Shown: positions 53,324 through 63,248, counted from the stretch's first letter. The stretch is DNA of 64,000 bases from Micromonospora cremea (GCF_900143515.1 NZ_FSQT01000002.1:1241501-1305500); one strand, 5' to 3'. Notes: generated by a model not told the origin, from the sequence alone. Numbers and translations are program-made.

Positions 53324-54745
53324 TCACGGCAGGGTGGGTGCGGCACCGCCCACCAACCAGGCGTCGAAGAGCGGGCGTAGCTGCCGATTCGCCACCCGCT
53401 CGGCCAGCGCCACGAAGTCGGAGGTGGTGGCGTTGCCCCCCGCCCGCTCGGCGGTCCAGGTGCGCAGGATGCGGAAGAAGGTGTCGTCGCCGACGGTTCG
53501 GCGCAGCGCGTGCACAGCGAGCGCGCCGCGCTTGTAGACGGCGGTGCCGAACATCCGCTCCCGGCCCGGCTCGACCGACGGCTGCGACCAGTCGGTCGCC
53601 GCGTACTGGAGCTCGAAGTTACGCTGCGCGGTGCGGCCGCCGTCGTGCTCCTCCCACAGCCACTCGGCGTAGCTGGCGAAGCCCTCGTTGAGCCAGATGT
53701 CGCCCCATCTGCTGAGCGACACGCTGTCGCCGAACCACTGGTGGGCCAGCTCGTGCGCGACAACGCCGAGGTTGGGCTGGTCGTCGGCGAAGAAGGCCGG
53801 CCCGTAGACCGGCCGGGACTGGGTCTCCAGCGCGTAGCCGATCCGGTCGTCGGCGACCACGATCCCGCCGTACGAGTCGAACGGGTACGGACCGAAGCGG
53901 CTGGCCAGGAAGTCGACGATCGCGCCGGTACGGGCCAGCGAGCGGGCCGCGCCGCCGGTCGCCGGCACGCTCGCCGCCACCGCGGTGACCATCGGCCGGC
54001 CGGCGTGACTGCCGCTCACCACCCGGTAGTCGCCGATCACCAGCGTGGTCAGGTAGCTGGCCATCGGGGTGCGCTCCGACCAGCGCCAGGTGGTCCAGCC
54101 GCCGGCGCTGCTCTTCGGCCCGGGCACCCCGTTGCTCAGGGCGGACAGGCCGTCCGGGACGGTCACCGCGAGGTCGTAGCTGGCCTTGTCGGACGGGTGG
54201 TCGTTGACCGGGAACCAGGTGGCGGCCGAGTCCGGCTGGCCCAGCGCGACCGCGCCGTCGGCGGTGTGCAGGAAGCCCCCGCTGCCCAGCTCCCCGCCGG
54301 TGACGGCGGTGGGTACGCCCGCGTACTGCACCGCCACCGTGAACGACCGGCCGCGCGGCAGCCCGTCGGAAGGGGTCACCACCAGTTCGCCGTCGGTGCG
54401 GTGGTGCTCGGCCGGGGCGTCTCCGACGGTGACGGCGCCGACGTCGAGCCCGGCCAGGTCCAGGTTGAACCGGGACAGGTCCTGGGTGGCGGTCGCCGTG
54501 ATGGTGGCCCGGCCGGTCAGCCGGTCGGCCGCCGGGTCGTAGCGGACGTCCAGGCCGTAGTGCGTGACGTCGTATCCGCCGTTGCCGCGCCCCGGGACGT
54601 ACGGGTCTCCGGCGTCGACGGCACCGGGCCGGAACCCGTCGTCGTCGCTGGTGCAGCCGGCCGCGCCCACCGCGATCGCACAGGTCAGCGCGGTGACGGC
54701 GGCGGCCAGCCGGTGGCGGGCCGGGGTCCGTCCGGTCAGGACCAT
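53324..54745 (-). CDS. M1-family metallopeptidase lipoprotein 2
   Basis: 473 aa from the ATG at 54745, 5 bases after GGAGGAG. The signal peptide (RHRLAAAVTALTCAIAVGAA, then GC) carries a lipobox. FNLDLAGLDVGAVTVGDAPA and GGFLHTADGAVALGQPDSAA mirror its neighbour, and VVAHELAHQWFGDSVSLSRW with DIWLNEGFASYAEWLW gives a complete zinc site. It is the upstream member of a tandem pair formed by gene duplication. Both are probably surface aminopeptidases, perhaps feeding the two peptide ABC transporters; that link is inference. Confidence 0.92.
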   Translation of the reverse strand: MVLTGRTPARHRLAAAVTALTCAIAVGAAGCTSDDDGFRPGAVDAGDPYVPGRGNGGYDVTHYGLDVRYDPAADRLTGRATITATATQDLSRFNLDLAGLDVGAVTVGDAPAEHHRTDGELVVTPSDGLPRGRSFTVAVQYAGVPTAVTGGELGSGGFLHTADGAVALGQPDSAATWFPVNDHPSDKASYDLAVTVPDGLSALSNGVPGPKSSAGGWTTWRWSERTPMASYLTTLVIGDYRVVSGSHAGRPMVTAVAASVPATGGAARSLARTGAIVDFLASRFGPYPFDSYGGIVVADDRIGYALETQSRPVYGPAFFADDQPNLGVVAHELAHQWFGDSVSLSRWGDIWLNEGFASYAEWLWEEHDGGRTAQRNFELQYAATDWSQPSVEPGRERMFGTAVYKRGALAVHALRRTVGDDTFFRILRTWTAERAGGNATTSDFVALAERVANRQLRPLFDAWLVGGAAPTLP

Positions 54746-55123
54746 GCCTACTCCTCCTGCGGCTCCCAAGTCACGATGAGCGTAGCCAGCGCCGCCGGGC
54801 GCGAGGCAGGTACCGATGTCCATCAGTTACTTTCGTCGAATCAAACAAAAGTTGGCATCAATCGATACTTTCTTTTGGCTTCGACCGACGTTATCTGTCT
54901 CCAAGATGTAACGCGTTCGGACCATTCAAGCCGACCGCTGCCGGAGACGGGGTTTCCCACTCCACACGCGCCGTGGCGCCAGCGTGGACCTGCCCCTTCG
55001 ACCGCACACTCCCGGCCCCGCCGGCGACGCGGAACGGACGCTCGGCGGCGCCCGCGACCGGACCCTCGTCGCCCCTCTGCTGATCGTCATCGACGGCCAA
55101 CCGCCGTCGCGAAAGGTGGAACG
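54746..55123. promoter_or_regulatory. Divergent region with an AT-rich island
   Basis: Bases about 54815-54910 are far richer in A and T than the surroundings. They contain TACTTTC twice (54828-54834 and 54866-54872), CAAACAAAAGTT between them, and CTTTCTTTTGG. This looks like a cluster of operator sites for a regulator of the Tat-exported gene or the peptidase pair. The remaining bases to 55123 show no gene that I can support. Confidence 0.5.
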
Positions 55124-56242
55124 ATGCCAGACCACACCGCACCCGACGCCTCCACTGCCGGCCGGCTCAGCCGCCGATCACTGCTCGCCGCGTCCGCCGG
55201 CGCGGCCGCCGCGCTCGGCGCCGGCCTGCCGGTCCTCGCGACCGGCACCCCCGCGCTCGCCAACCCCAAGGACAAGGGGAAGAGCAGGCTGCGGGTCGAG
55301 CCGCTGATCCCGTCGAGGAACCGCGGCATCATCCTCTACAGCGTCCGGGACCGGATCACCGCCGCACCCGACGACAGCGGAGTGCCGTACGGCTTCGAGC
55401 GCGTCCTCGCCCGGCTCGCCGAGATCGGCTACAAGGAGATCGAGTTCGCCGGCTACACCCAGAGCACCGAGATCCTCGGCCGGCAGATCACCCCGCGCGA
55501 GATCCGCAAGATCCTCGACGACAACGGTCTGGTGGCCAACGGCACCCACGCCTCGATCCAGGCGGCCACCTTCCAGCAGCAGCTGGACATCGCCGAGGAA
55601 CTCGGCATGAAGAACATCGGCACCGGCAGCGACCCGACCAACAGCGCGTACAAGGCCGACTGGGACGCCGCCGCCGACACCTGGAACGAGCTGGGCCGGC
55701 AGGCCCGGGCCCGGGGCATGCGGCTCTACACGCACAACCACGACGTCGCGTACAGCTTCCTGCTCGACTCCGGGCCGCTGGACGACCAGGGCCGCCCCAC
55801 CCGCTCGTCCGGCATCCGGCGGCTGGAGTACTTCTTCGGCAGGACCGACCCGCGCTACGTCTTCTTCGAGTTCGACATCTACTGGGGTTACGTGGCCCGC
55901 TACAAGCACCAGAAGTACGTCGACCCGGCCGGCCGTGAGGTGACCGACCTGTTCGACCCGATCCTCAACGTGGCCGACCGGACCACCCGGTTCCCGCTCT
56001 TCCACGCCAAGGACGGCGACCGCGACACGAGCGTGCCCAACGGCCACCAGATGACCCCGCTGGGCGAGGGCGACATCAACTTCCAGCAGTTCTTCCAGAC
56101 CATCGGCGAACGGGACCTCCACCACGCCAACTGGGAGATGGACACCGCCCCCGGCGGCACCGCCAACCGGGGCCAGTCGCTCGACTTCGCGGCCCTCAGC
56201 TACCGCAACATGTCCGACCTGACCATCTACCTCAAGAAGTGA
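55124..56242 (+). CDS. Tat-exported sugar phosphate isomerase/epimerase-like protein
   Basis: 372 aa from an ATG. The twin-arginine signal (RLSRRSLLAASAGAAAALGA, then a cleavable LATGTPALA) sends it folded across the membrane. The mature part is a xylose-isomerase-like TIM barrel: GIILYSVRDRITAAPDDSGV, YKEIEFAGYTQSTEILGRQI, LYTHNHDVAYSF, YVFFEFDIYWGYVARY, FPLFHAKDGDRD and HHANWEMDTAPGGTANRGQS, which place metal-binding Glu, His, Asp and Glu at barrel strand ends. Relatives act on sugars or inositols; the substrate here is unknown. An AT-rich operator-like island lies upstream. Confidence 0.88.
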   Translation: MPDHTAPDASTAGRLSRRSLLAASAGAAAALGAGLPVLATGTPALANPKDKGKSRLRVEPLIPSRNRGIILYSVRDRITAAPDDSGVPYGFERVLARLAEIGYKEIEFAGYTQSTEILGRQITPREIRKILDDNGLVANGTHASIQAATFQQQLDIAEELGMKNIGTGSDPTNSAYKADWDAAADTWNELGRQARARGMRLYTHNHDVAYSFLLDSGPLDDQGRPTRSSGIRRLEYFFGRTDPRYVFFEFDIYWGYVARYKHQKYVDPAGREVTDLFDPILNVADRTTRFPLFHAKDGDRDTSVPNGHQMTPLGEGDINFQQFFQTIGERDLHHANWEMDTAPGGTANRGQSLDFAALSYRNMSDLTIYLKK

Positions 56243-56282
56243 CCCCGACCCGGTCCGACTTCACCGGGGGCTGACGTCCCCG

Positions 56283-56332
56283 GTACGACGGAGGCCGGCC
56301 CCGCATCGTCGCGGGGCCGGCCTCCGTCGTAC
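56283..56332. terminator. 22-bp perfect hairpin, bidirectional terminator
   Basis: The arm from 56283 to 56304 pairs without mismatch with 56311-56332 around a 6-base loop (ATCGTC). It is the longest perfect stem I found in the window, between the convergent isomerase-like gene and guaB3. Confidence 0.85.
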
Positions 56333-56342
56333 GGGTAACGGG

Positions 56343-57461
56343 TCAGCGGTCGAGGACCAGGCCGACCTTCTGGAACTCCTTGAGGTCGCGGTAACCGCAC
56401 TTGGCCATCGCCCGGCGCAGCCCGCCGAACAGGTTGAGCTGGCCGTCGGCCTCGTCGGCCGGACCGAAGAGCAGCTGCTCCATCGAGCCGATCGGCTCGC
56501 CGGAAACCTCGAACGCGCCCCGCGGCAACGACGGGTGGCTGGCCGCCGAGTGCCACCAGGCACCGCCGGCGGGCGCCTCGTCGCAGAGCGACAGCGGCTC
56601 GCCGAGCATCACCGCGTCGGCGCCGCAGCCGAGCGCCTTGGCGATGTCACCCGAGGTCTGGATGTCGCCGTCGGCGATCAGGTGCACGTACCGGCCGCCG
56701 GTCTCGTCGAGGTAGTCCCGGCGGGCCGCCGCGGCGTCGGCGATCGCGGTGGCCATCGGCACGCGGATGCCCAGCACCGACTCGGTGGTCGACCACTCGT
56801 CGCCGCCGATGCCCACGATCACGCCGGCCGCGCCGGTACGCATCAAGTGCAGCGCGGTCTTGTAGTCCGTGCAGCCGCCGACGATCACCGGCAGGTCGAG
56901 GTCGGCGATGAACTCCTTGAGGTTCAGCGGCTCGTCGGTGGTCGACACGTGCTCGGCCGAGACGATGGTGCCCTGGATGACCAGGATGTCCACGCCGGCG
57001 TCCAGGATCACCGGGGCCAGCGCCAGGGTGTGCTGCGGGGAGACCCGCACCGCCACCGTGCCGCCACCGGCGCGCAGCTCACGGACCCGCTCGGCGATCA
57101 GGTCGGGGCGGATCGGCTCGGCGTACACCTCCTGGAGCCGCTTGGTGGCGCGTGCGTCCTCGTCGAGGCCGGCCAGCTCCTCCAGGACCTTGGCCGGGTT
57201 CTCGTAGCGGGTCCACAGCCCCTCGACGTTGAGCACGCCGAGGCCGCCGAGCTGACCGAGCCGAACGGCCGACGCGGGGCTCATCGTGGCGTCGGAGGGG
57301 TGCCCGACGCACGGGATGCCGAACGGGTACGCGTCCAGCTGCCAGGCGGTCGAGACGTCGTCGACGTCCCGGGTCCGGCGGCTCGGCACGATGGCGATGT
57401 CGTCCAGGTGGTAGCCGCGCTGCGCGGTCTTGCCCAGCCCGATCTCGACCACGTCACGCAT
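56343..57461 (-). CDS. guaB3: GuaB3-family IMP dehydrogenase-related protein
   Basis: 372 aa, starting MRDVVEIGLGKTAQRGYHLD. It is a TIM barrel without the CBS pair of GuaB. AVRVSPQHTLALAPVILDAG, GGCTDYKTALHLMRTGAAGV and [20 protein letters not shown] (the phosphate loop), then AVMLGEPLSLCDEAPAGG, are visible. The standard IMPDH catalytic loop GSICTT is not present; the equivalent region reads GIGGDEWSTTE. In M. tuberculosis the homologue (Rv3410c) follows guaB2 and lacks clear IMPDH activity; members in other actinobacteria act on GMP. It is 27 bases downstream of guaB in the same operon. Confidence 0.92.
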   Translation of the reverse strand: MRDVVEIGLGKTAQRGYHLDDIAIVPSRRTRDVDDVSTAWQLDAYPFGIPCVGHPSDATMSPASAVRLGQLGGLGVLNVEGLWTRYENPAKVLEELAGLDEDARATKRLQEVYAEPIRPDLIAERVRELRAGGGTVAVRVSPQHTLALAPVILDAGVDILVIQGTIVSAEHVSTTDEPLNLKEFIADLDLPVIVGGCTDYKTALHLMRTGAAGVIVGIGGDEWSTTESVLGIRVPMATAIADAAAARRDYLDETGGRYVHLIADGDIQTSGDIAKALGCGADAVMLGEPLSLCDEAPAGGAWWHSAASHPSLPRGAFEVSGEPIGSMEQLLFGPADEADGQLNLFGGLRRAMAKCGYRDLKEFQKVGLVLDR

Positions 57462-57488
57462 GGGGGACTCCAGGTTGTTGGGGGATGG

Positions 57489-59081
<1,593 letters not shown>

Positions 59082-59236
59082 TCAGCGAGGTGGCGCGGGC
59101 GGGCACCGGAACGCGCCATGATGCCGGCGCGTCGCCCCATCGTACCCAGTGAGCTGGGCGACTCCTGCGGTGGCGGGCCGGCCCGGCGCGGGGCCGGGGG
59201 CGGACGCTCCCGCCGTCTTGGGTCTACGGTGAGGGG

Positions 59237-59659
59237 GTGCACGACGAGCCCATCGACCCGTTCAACGGCGACCCGGCCGATCCGACCGCGGGGCTGGACG
59301 ATCCGGGCGACGACGCGACGCCGGATCCGCTGACCGACGTCGAGCGGCAGGATGTGCTGGAAGATCTCGCCGACCTGGAGATCTACCAGGCGCTGCTGGC
59401 GCCCATCGGGGTCCGGGGGCTGGTGATCGAGTGCGAGGACTGCCGGGAGCCGCACTACTTCGACTGGGACCTGCTCCGGGGCAACCTGCGACACCTGCTC
59501 AACTCGGGCCGGCCCCGGGTGCACGAGCCGGCGTACGACCCGGACCCGGATCACTACGTGACGTGGGACTACGCCCGCGGGTACGCGGACGGGGTGCACG
59601 ACACCCTGACCGAGGGCACCGAGGACGAACCGGGCGCCCCCACCGCCGCCGCCGACTGA
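59237..59659 (+). CDS. DUF5319 family protein
   Basis: 140 aa from a GTG immediately after a G-rich site. Very acidic N-terminus (HDEPIDPFNGDPADPTAG), then RQDVLEDLADLEIYQALLAP and GLVIECEDCREPHYFDWDLL, with a CxxC pair that could bind metal, and DPDHYVTWDYARGYADGVHD near the end. These match DUF5319, found beside guaB in actinobacteria, including Rv3412. No enzymatic motif is known, so its role is open. It converges on the BldM-like gene. Confidence 0.88.
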   Translation: MHDEPIDPFNGDPADPTAGLDDPGDDATPDPLTDVERQDVLEDLADLEIYQALLAPIGVRGLVIECEDCREPHYFDWDLLRGNLRHLLNSGRPRVHEPAYDPDPDHYVTWDYARGYADGVHDTLTEGTEDEPGAPTAAAD

Positions 59660-59707
59660 CCCGACCCGCCCGCTCGCCCGGTCCCGCCCCCGCGTTCCGG
59701 CCGGCAC

Positions 59708-59779
59708 GATCGTGCTGCAACCACGAAGTAGTGGCCTCCCTGTTCCGGGAAGCCACTACATCCTGGATCGAGCACGATC
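59708..59779. repeat. Intergenic inverted repeat, GATC-N6 family, copy E (nested)
   Basis: Outer arms GATCGTGCT (59708-59716) and AGCACGATC (59771-59779) pair perfectly. Inside lies a second stem, GTAGTGGC (59728-59735) with GCCACTAC (59752-59759), closed by TCCC/GGGA. The left outer arm also sits in a 12-base palindrome GCACGATCGTGC (59704-59715). It is between the convergent DUF5319 and BldM-like genes. Confidence 0.8.
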
Positions 59780-59813
59780 AGCGAGCGGATGCGAACCGGG
59801 GGGTTTGCCGGGA

Positions 59814-60626
59814 TCAGGCGACCAGGCCGGCGCGGAACCCGGCGGCGACCGCGTGTGCCCGGTCCCGGGCACCGAGCTTGCGGAACAGCCGACGGGCGTG
59901 GGTCTTGACGGTGTCCTCCGAGACGAACAGCTCCCGGCCGATCTCCGCGTTGCTCTTGCCCTCGGCCATCCCCAGCAGCACCTGGAGCTCCCGCTCGGTG
60001 AGCCCGATCGACGCCCGGGCGGGCCGGGTGCTCGGGGCGGGGCGGGGCGGGTCGGTCTGGTCGGCTTCCGGCTCACCGGCTGCCGATTCGACCTCGTCGT
60101 CGCCCCGCTGCACGGGCACCGACGGCACACCCGCCGGCCCCTCTCCGGGCGCGGCGCCCCAGCCGGGCTCGCCGGAGCCGCGAAGCGAGGGAGCGGAGCG
60201 CCCGCCGACCGCCGCCGTGTCCCGGGCCGGGTCGGTGATCCGTTGCCGGGAGGCCCGGCCGGGCGCGGTGAGCAGCAGCAGGGCTTTGGCCACTGCGCTG
60301 GTCAGGTCATGGTCGGCATTCTGGATGAGGCCCCGGGCACCGGCGCTGATGGTGGCCGCCGCCGCCTCGGACTCCTCGGCGCCGAGCAGCACCACCGCGG
60401 CCTGCGGCGCGCGGGCCAGGACGCGGCGGACGAAGCCCGCGCTGTCCGGCCGGGTGAGGGCCGTGTCGGCCAGCACCACGTCGGCCGGCCGCTCGGCCAG
60501 CCGCAGCATCACCTCGGGATCGGAGACGGCGGTACGAACGATCGCGGACAGCCCCAGCCGCGCGGCGGCCGAAGTCAGGTGCTGGGCCGCGAGTGGTGTC
60601 CGAACGCACACAAGAACGGTACGCAC
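59814..60626 (-). CDS. BldM-like atypical response regulator
   Basis: 270 aa from the GTG at 60626, 7 bases after GAGAGGAG. The receiver-like domain starts RTVLVCVRTPLAAQHLTSAA: the acidic pair that binds magnesium is missing (VCVR where DD is expected), the phospho-site aspartate survives in VVLADTAL, and the lysine is replaced (RGLIQNADHD). A 90-residue Pro/Gly linker leads to the LuxR helix-turn-helix, LTERELQVLLGMAEGKSNAE and FVSEDTVKTHARRLFRKLGA, ending RDRAHAVAAGFRAGLVA. That C-terminus closely resembles Streptomyces BldM, which controls development without phosphorylation. It sits between guaB and whiB, as bldM does near guaB in Streptomyces. Confidence 0.85.
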   Translation of the reverse strand: MRTVLVCVRTPLAAQHLTSAAARLGLSAIVRTAVSDPEVMLRLAERPADVVLADTALTRPDSAGFVRRVLARAPQAAVVLLGAEESEAAAATISAGARGLIQNADHDLTSAVAKALLLLTAPGRASRQRITDPARDTAAVGGRSAPSLRGSGEPGWGAAPGEGPAGVPSVPVQRGDDEVESAAGEPEADQTDPPRPAPSTRPARASIGLTERELQVLLGMAEGKSNAEIGRELFVSEDTVKTHARRLFRKLGARDRAHAVAAGFRAGLVA

Positions 60627-60878
60627 TGTGATCTCCTCTCCGCCAACGAGCAGACCATGACGGGGTCGGCTGGGGAGGGGGTTCCCGGCAATCCTCCGAA
60701 CTTTTCCGACAGATAGGGCAAAAGCCGCAACTTCCGGGGCGTTCTCGATCACAGACGTGTGAGTCGGGGACAGTCCGGGTACCGAGAAATCCAGGCCGGG
60801 AACGGTGCGCCTGCGCGGCCCGCCGCCCGGAAGCCGGCCACAAGGATCTCGCGGTGCCGCGCGGGAGGAGGGGTGCTG

Positions 60879-61262
60879 ATGTCGAACGTACGTAGACTGC
60901 CCGGACCCATCGTCGATCTCTGGGACTGGCAGCGGCTCGGTGCCTGCCGAGGGCGGGACAGCGCCCAGTTCTTCCACCCCGACGGTGAGCGGGGATCCTC
61001 CCGACTGCGTCGGGAGTCCGCCGCCAAGACCGTCTGCCGCGCCTGCCCGGTTCGCGCCGAGTGCGCCGCGCACGCGTTGTCGGTCCGCGAGCCGTACGGC
61101 GTGTGGGGCGGCTTCAGCGAGTCGGAGCGGCTGCGCCTGCTCGCCGTCGGCTGGGAGGACCTGGCGGACCGCCGCCAGGCTCGGGTCGACGTGGCCCGCC
61201 TGGAGGCCCGGCTGGGCCGTCCGCACAAGTCCACCGTCCCGGCCCAGCGCAACGTCGCCTGA
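60879..61262 (+). CDS. WhiB-family iron-sulfur transcription factor
   Basis: 127 aa from the ATG at 60879 behind GGGAGGAGGGG. Four cysteines bind a 4Fe-4S cluster: Cys23 (RLGACRGRDS) and VCRACPVRAEC (53, 56, 62). The turn GVWGG (74-78) and a C-terminal basic region (RRQARVDVARLEARLGRPHK) follow, used for contact with sigma and DNA. Its position beside guaB, guaB3 and DUF5319 matches whiB3 of M. tuberculosis, a redox-responsive member, so orthology is likely but not proven. It is divergent from the BldM-like gene. Confidence 0.92.
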   Translation: MSNVRRLPGPIVDLWDWQRLGACRGRDSAQFFHPDGERGSSRLRRESAAKTVCRACPVRAECAAHALSVREPYGVWGGFSESERLRLLAVGWEDLADRRQARVDVARLEARLGRPHKSTVPAQRNVA

Positions 61263-61290
61263 GCCGTCCCACCTGCGCGACACCGACACT

Positions 61291-61324
61291 CGCCGCCGCG
61301 CCCCGTCACCGGGGCGCGGCGGCG
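61291..61324 (+). terminator. whiB terminator hairpin
   Basis: CGCCGCCGCGCCCC pairs perfectly with GGGGCGCGGCGGCG (14 bp) with a 6-base loop, 28 bases after the stop. Confidence 0.75.
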
Positions 61325-61390
61325 ACGCGTATCCAGACATCCGGGAGCTTGCCGCGAAAGGGGTATCGCCCCGCGTGGTGGAATGAGCGG

Positions 61391-62290
61391 GTGGAAATAC
61401 GGGAAATGCGGGCGTTCGTCGCGGTCGCTGAGGAGGGGAGCCTGTCCGCGGCCGCGCGCAGACTGCACGTGAGCCAGCCCGCCCTGTCGCAGAGCATGAA
61501 CGCGTTGGAGCGACAACTCGGCGTGCAGCTGCTGATTCGTGGCAGCACCGGAGTGCAGGCCACCGAGGCGGGCATGACGTTGCTCGACGAGGCTCGCGCG
61601 GTGCTCGCCCGGCACGACCAGGCGGTCGCCGCCGTCGCCCGGCACACGTCCGTCGGCGACCGCGTGCTCAGGCTCGGGATTCCGCTGGAACTCCCCACCG
61701 ACCTGCTCTCCCAGCCGCTGGCGGACCTCGCCGCGGCGTACCCGGGCACCCGGGTGCAGGTCCGCCACATGTCCACCGCGGCACAGGTCGCCGCACTGCG
61801 GGCTGGCGACATCGACGTCGGACTGGTCCGGGAACGGCCGATCGGCCCGGACCTGGACGCTGTGCTGGTCGTCGAGGAACGACTGGGTGTGCTGCTGACC
61901 GCCGAACACGCCGCGAAGATCGCCGGGCCCGACGGGATCCGCCTGGACGCACTGGCCGGGCTGAGCTGGGTGGGCTTCCCCCGCTCCGGAAGCCCCGCCT
62001 GGTACGACGAACTCACCGCGATCCTGCGCAGCCACGGGCTCGATCTCGGACCGGCCGCGCCGGAAGGACAGGAACTCATCGCCGCGGTGAAGCTCGCCGC
62101 GGTGACCGCCGGCGCGGCCTTCGCGTTGGCGCCACCCAACTGGTCACCACCGATTCCCGATCCGGTCATCTGGTCACTGCTGGTCGGGAATCCCCTGGTC
62201 CGGCGTACCTGGGCGGCCTGGCCGGCCGACTCCCACCGGCGGGACCTCGGCTATTTCATCGCCGCGCTGGAGTTGCGGGGCCCGGAGTAG
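61391..62290 (+). CDS. LysR-family transcriptional regulator
   Basis: 299 aa from a GTG. The N-terminal helix-turn-helix is clear: REMRAFVAVAEEGSLSAAAR, RLHVSQPALSQSMNALERQL and GVQLLIRGSTGVQATEAGMT. The effector domain follows (RVLRLGIPLELPTDLLSQPL, AGDIDVGLVRERPIG, AFALAPPNW). The inducer is unknown. A short-chain dehydrogenase lies 157 bases downstream on the same strand, with a LysR-type palindrome just after the regulator's stop, so the SDR is the likely target. Confidence 0.92.
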   Translation: MEIREMRAFVAVAEEGSLSAAARRLHVSQPALSQSMNALERQLGVQLLIRGSTGVQATEAGMTLLDEARAVLARHDQAVAAVARHTSVGDRVLRLGIPLELPTDLLSQPLADLAAAYPGTRVQVRHMSTAAQVAALRAGDIDVGLVRERPIGPDLDAVLVVEERLGVLLTAEHAAKIAGPDGIRLDALAGLSWVGFPRSGSPAWYDELTAILRSHGLDLGPAAPEGQELIAAVKLAAVTAGAAFALAPPNWSPPIPDPVIWSLLVGNPLVRRTWAAWPADSHRRDLGYFIAALELRGPE

Positions 62291-62314
62291 CTCCGGCAGC
62301 CGCACGACCGCGGT

Positions 62315-62333
62315 GCTTATGGCGGCCATAAGC
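62315..62333. promoter_or_regulatory. Candidate LysR operator
   Basis: GCTTATGG-CGG-CCATAAGC is a perfect 8+8 palindrome containing a T-N11-A core, the LysR consensus. It lies 24 bases after the LysR stop and about 115 bases before the SDR start, where a LysR activator would bind. Confidence 0.6.
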
Positions 62334-62447
62334 AGCCCGCAGAGGGCGATGGGAAACGCTGAGCCCCTGGACGACTTGCACTCACTGGTCGGGACAGCCC
62401 CGACCGAAGCCGCCGATCGGCGGAACTGAATGTGGGTGGAGATAACG

Positions 62448-63191
62448 ATGACAGACCTTCGAGGAAAGTCGGCGCTGGTGACCGGCGGCAACAGCGGCAT
62501 CGGCCGGGCGACGGCGATGGCGCTGGCCACGCTCGGCGCCCACGTGGTGATCTCCGGGCGGGACGAGACCCGGGGCGGCGACGTGGTCCGGGAGATCCGT
62601 GCGGCGGGCGGTCAGGCGGACTTCCTGGTCGCCGACCTGCGGGACGAGGCGTCGGCCCGGTCCCTGGCCGCGCGGACCAGGGAGCTGGTCGGGCAGGTGG
62701 ACGTACTGGTCAACAACGCCGGTATCTACCCGTTCGGTCCCACTGAGCAGACCACCGAGCAGGACTTCGACTCGGTGTTCGCGCTGAACGTGAAGGCCCC
62801 GTACTTCCTGGTCGCCGAACTCGCGCCGGAGATGGCGAAGCGCGGCCACGGCGCGATCATCAACCTGACGACCATGGTCGCCGAGTTCGGTCAGGCGGGG
62901 ATGAGCCTCTACGGGTCGAGCAAGGCCGCGCTGGTCCTGCTCACCAAGTCCTGGGCCGCCGAGTACGGACCTCAGGGCGTCCGGGTGAACGCGGTCAGCC
63001 CCGGCCCGACGCGCACCGAGGGCACCGCCGGCATGGGCGACAACCTTGACCAGCTGGCCACCATGGCACCGGCCGGCCGGCCGGGCTCGGCCGAGGAGAT
63101 CGCCGAGGCGGTCGCCTTCCTGGCCACCGAGCGGTCCAGCTTCGTGCACGGCGCGGTGCTGCCCGTCGACGGTGGACGCATCGCCGTCTGA
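62448..63191 (+). CDS. Short-chain dehydrogenase/reductase
   Basis: 247 aa from the ATG at 62448; a GTG six codons earlier is less likely. The NAD(P)-binding ALVTGGNSGIGRATAMALAT, the NNAG of VDVLVNNAGIYPFGPTE, and the catalytic Tyr-x3-Lys in SLYGSSKAALVLLTKSWAAE mark a classical SDR with the Ser (LTTMVAEFG) slightly altered. VRVNAVSPGPTRTEG and HGAVLPVDGG complete the fold. The residue after the second strand (SGRDET) suggests NADPH. Substrate unknown; regulated probably by the upstream LysR protein. Confidence 0.92.
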   Translation: MTDLRGKSALVTGGNSGIGRATAMALATLGAHVVISGRDETRGGDVVREIRAAGGQADFLVADLRDEASARSLAARTRELVGQVDVLVNNAGIYPFGPTEQTTEQDFDSVFALNVKAPYFLVAELAPEMAKRGHGAIINLTTMVAEFGQAGMSLYGSSKAALVLLTKSWAAEYGPQGVRVNAVSPGPTRTEGTAGMGDNLDQLATMAPAGRPGSAEEIAEAVAFLATERSSFVHGAVLPVDGGRIAV

Positions 63192-63210
63192 GATGCCCGG
63201 CACCACCTCG

Positions 63211-63248
63211 CGGCCCGCTCCACGGTGCTCCAGCCGTGGGGCGGGCCG
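63211..63248. terminator. Bidirectional terminator between SDR and LtrA
   Basis: CGGCCCGCTCCACGG pairs with CCGTGGGGCGGGCCG (15 bp, one G-U) around an 8-base loop, 20 bases after the SDR stop. Confidence 0.75.
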
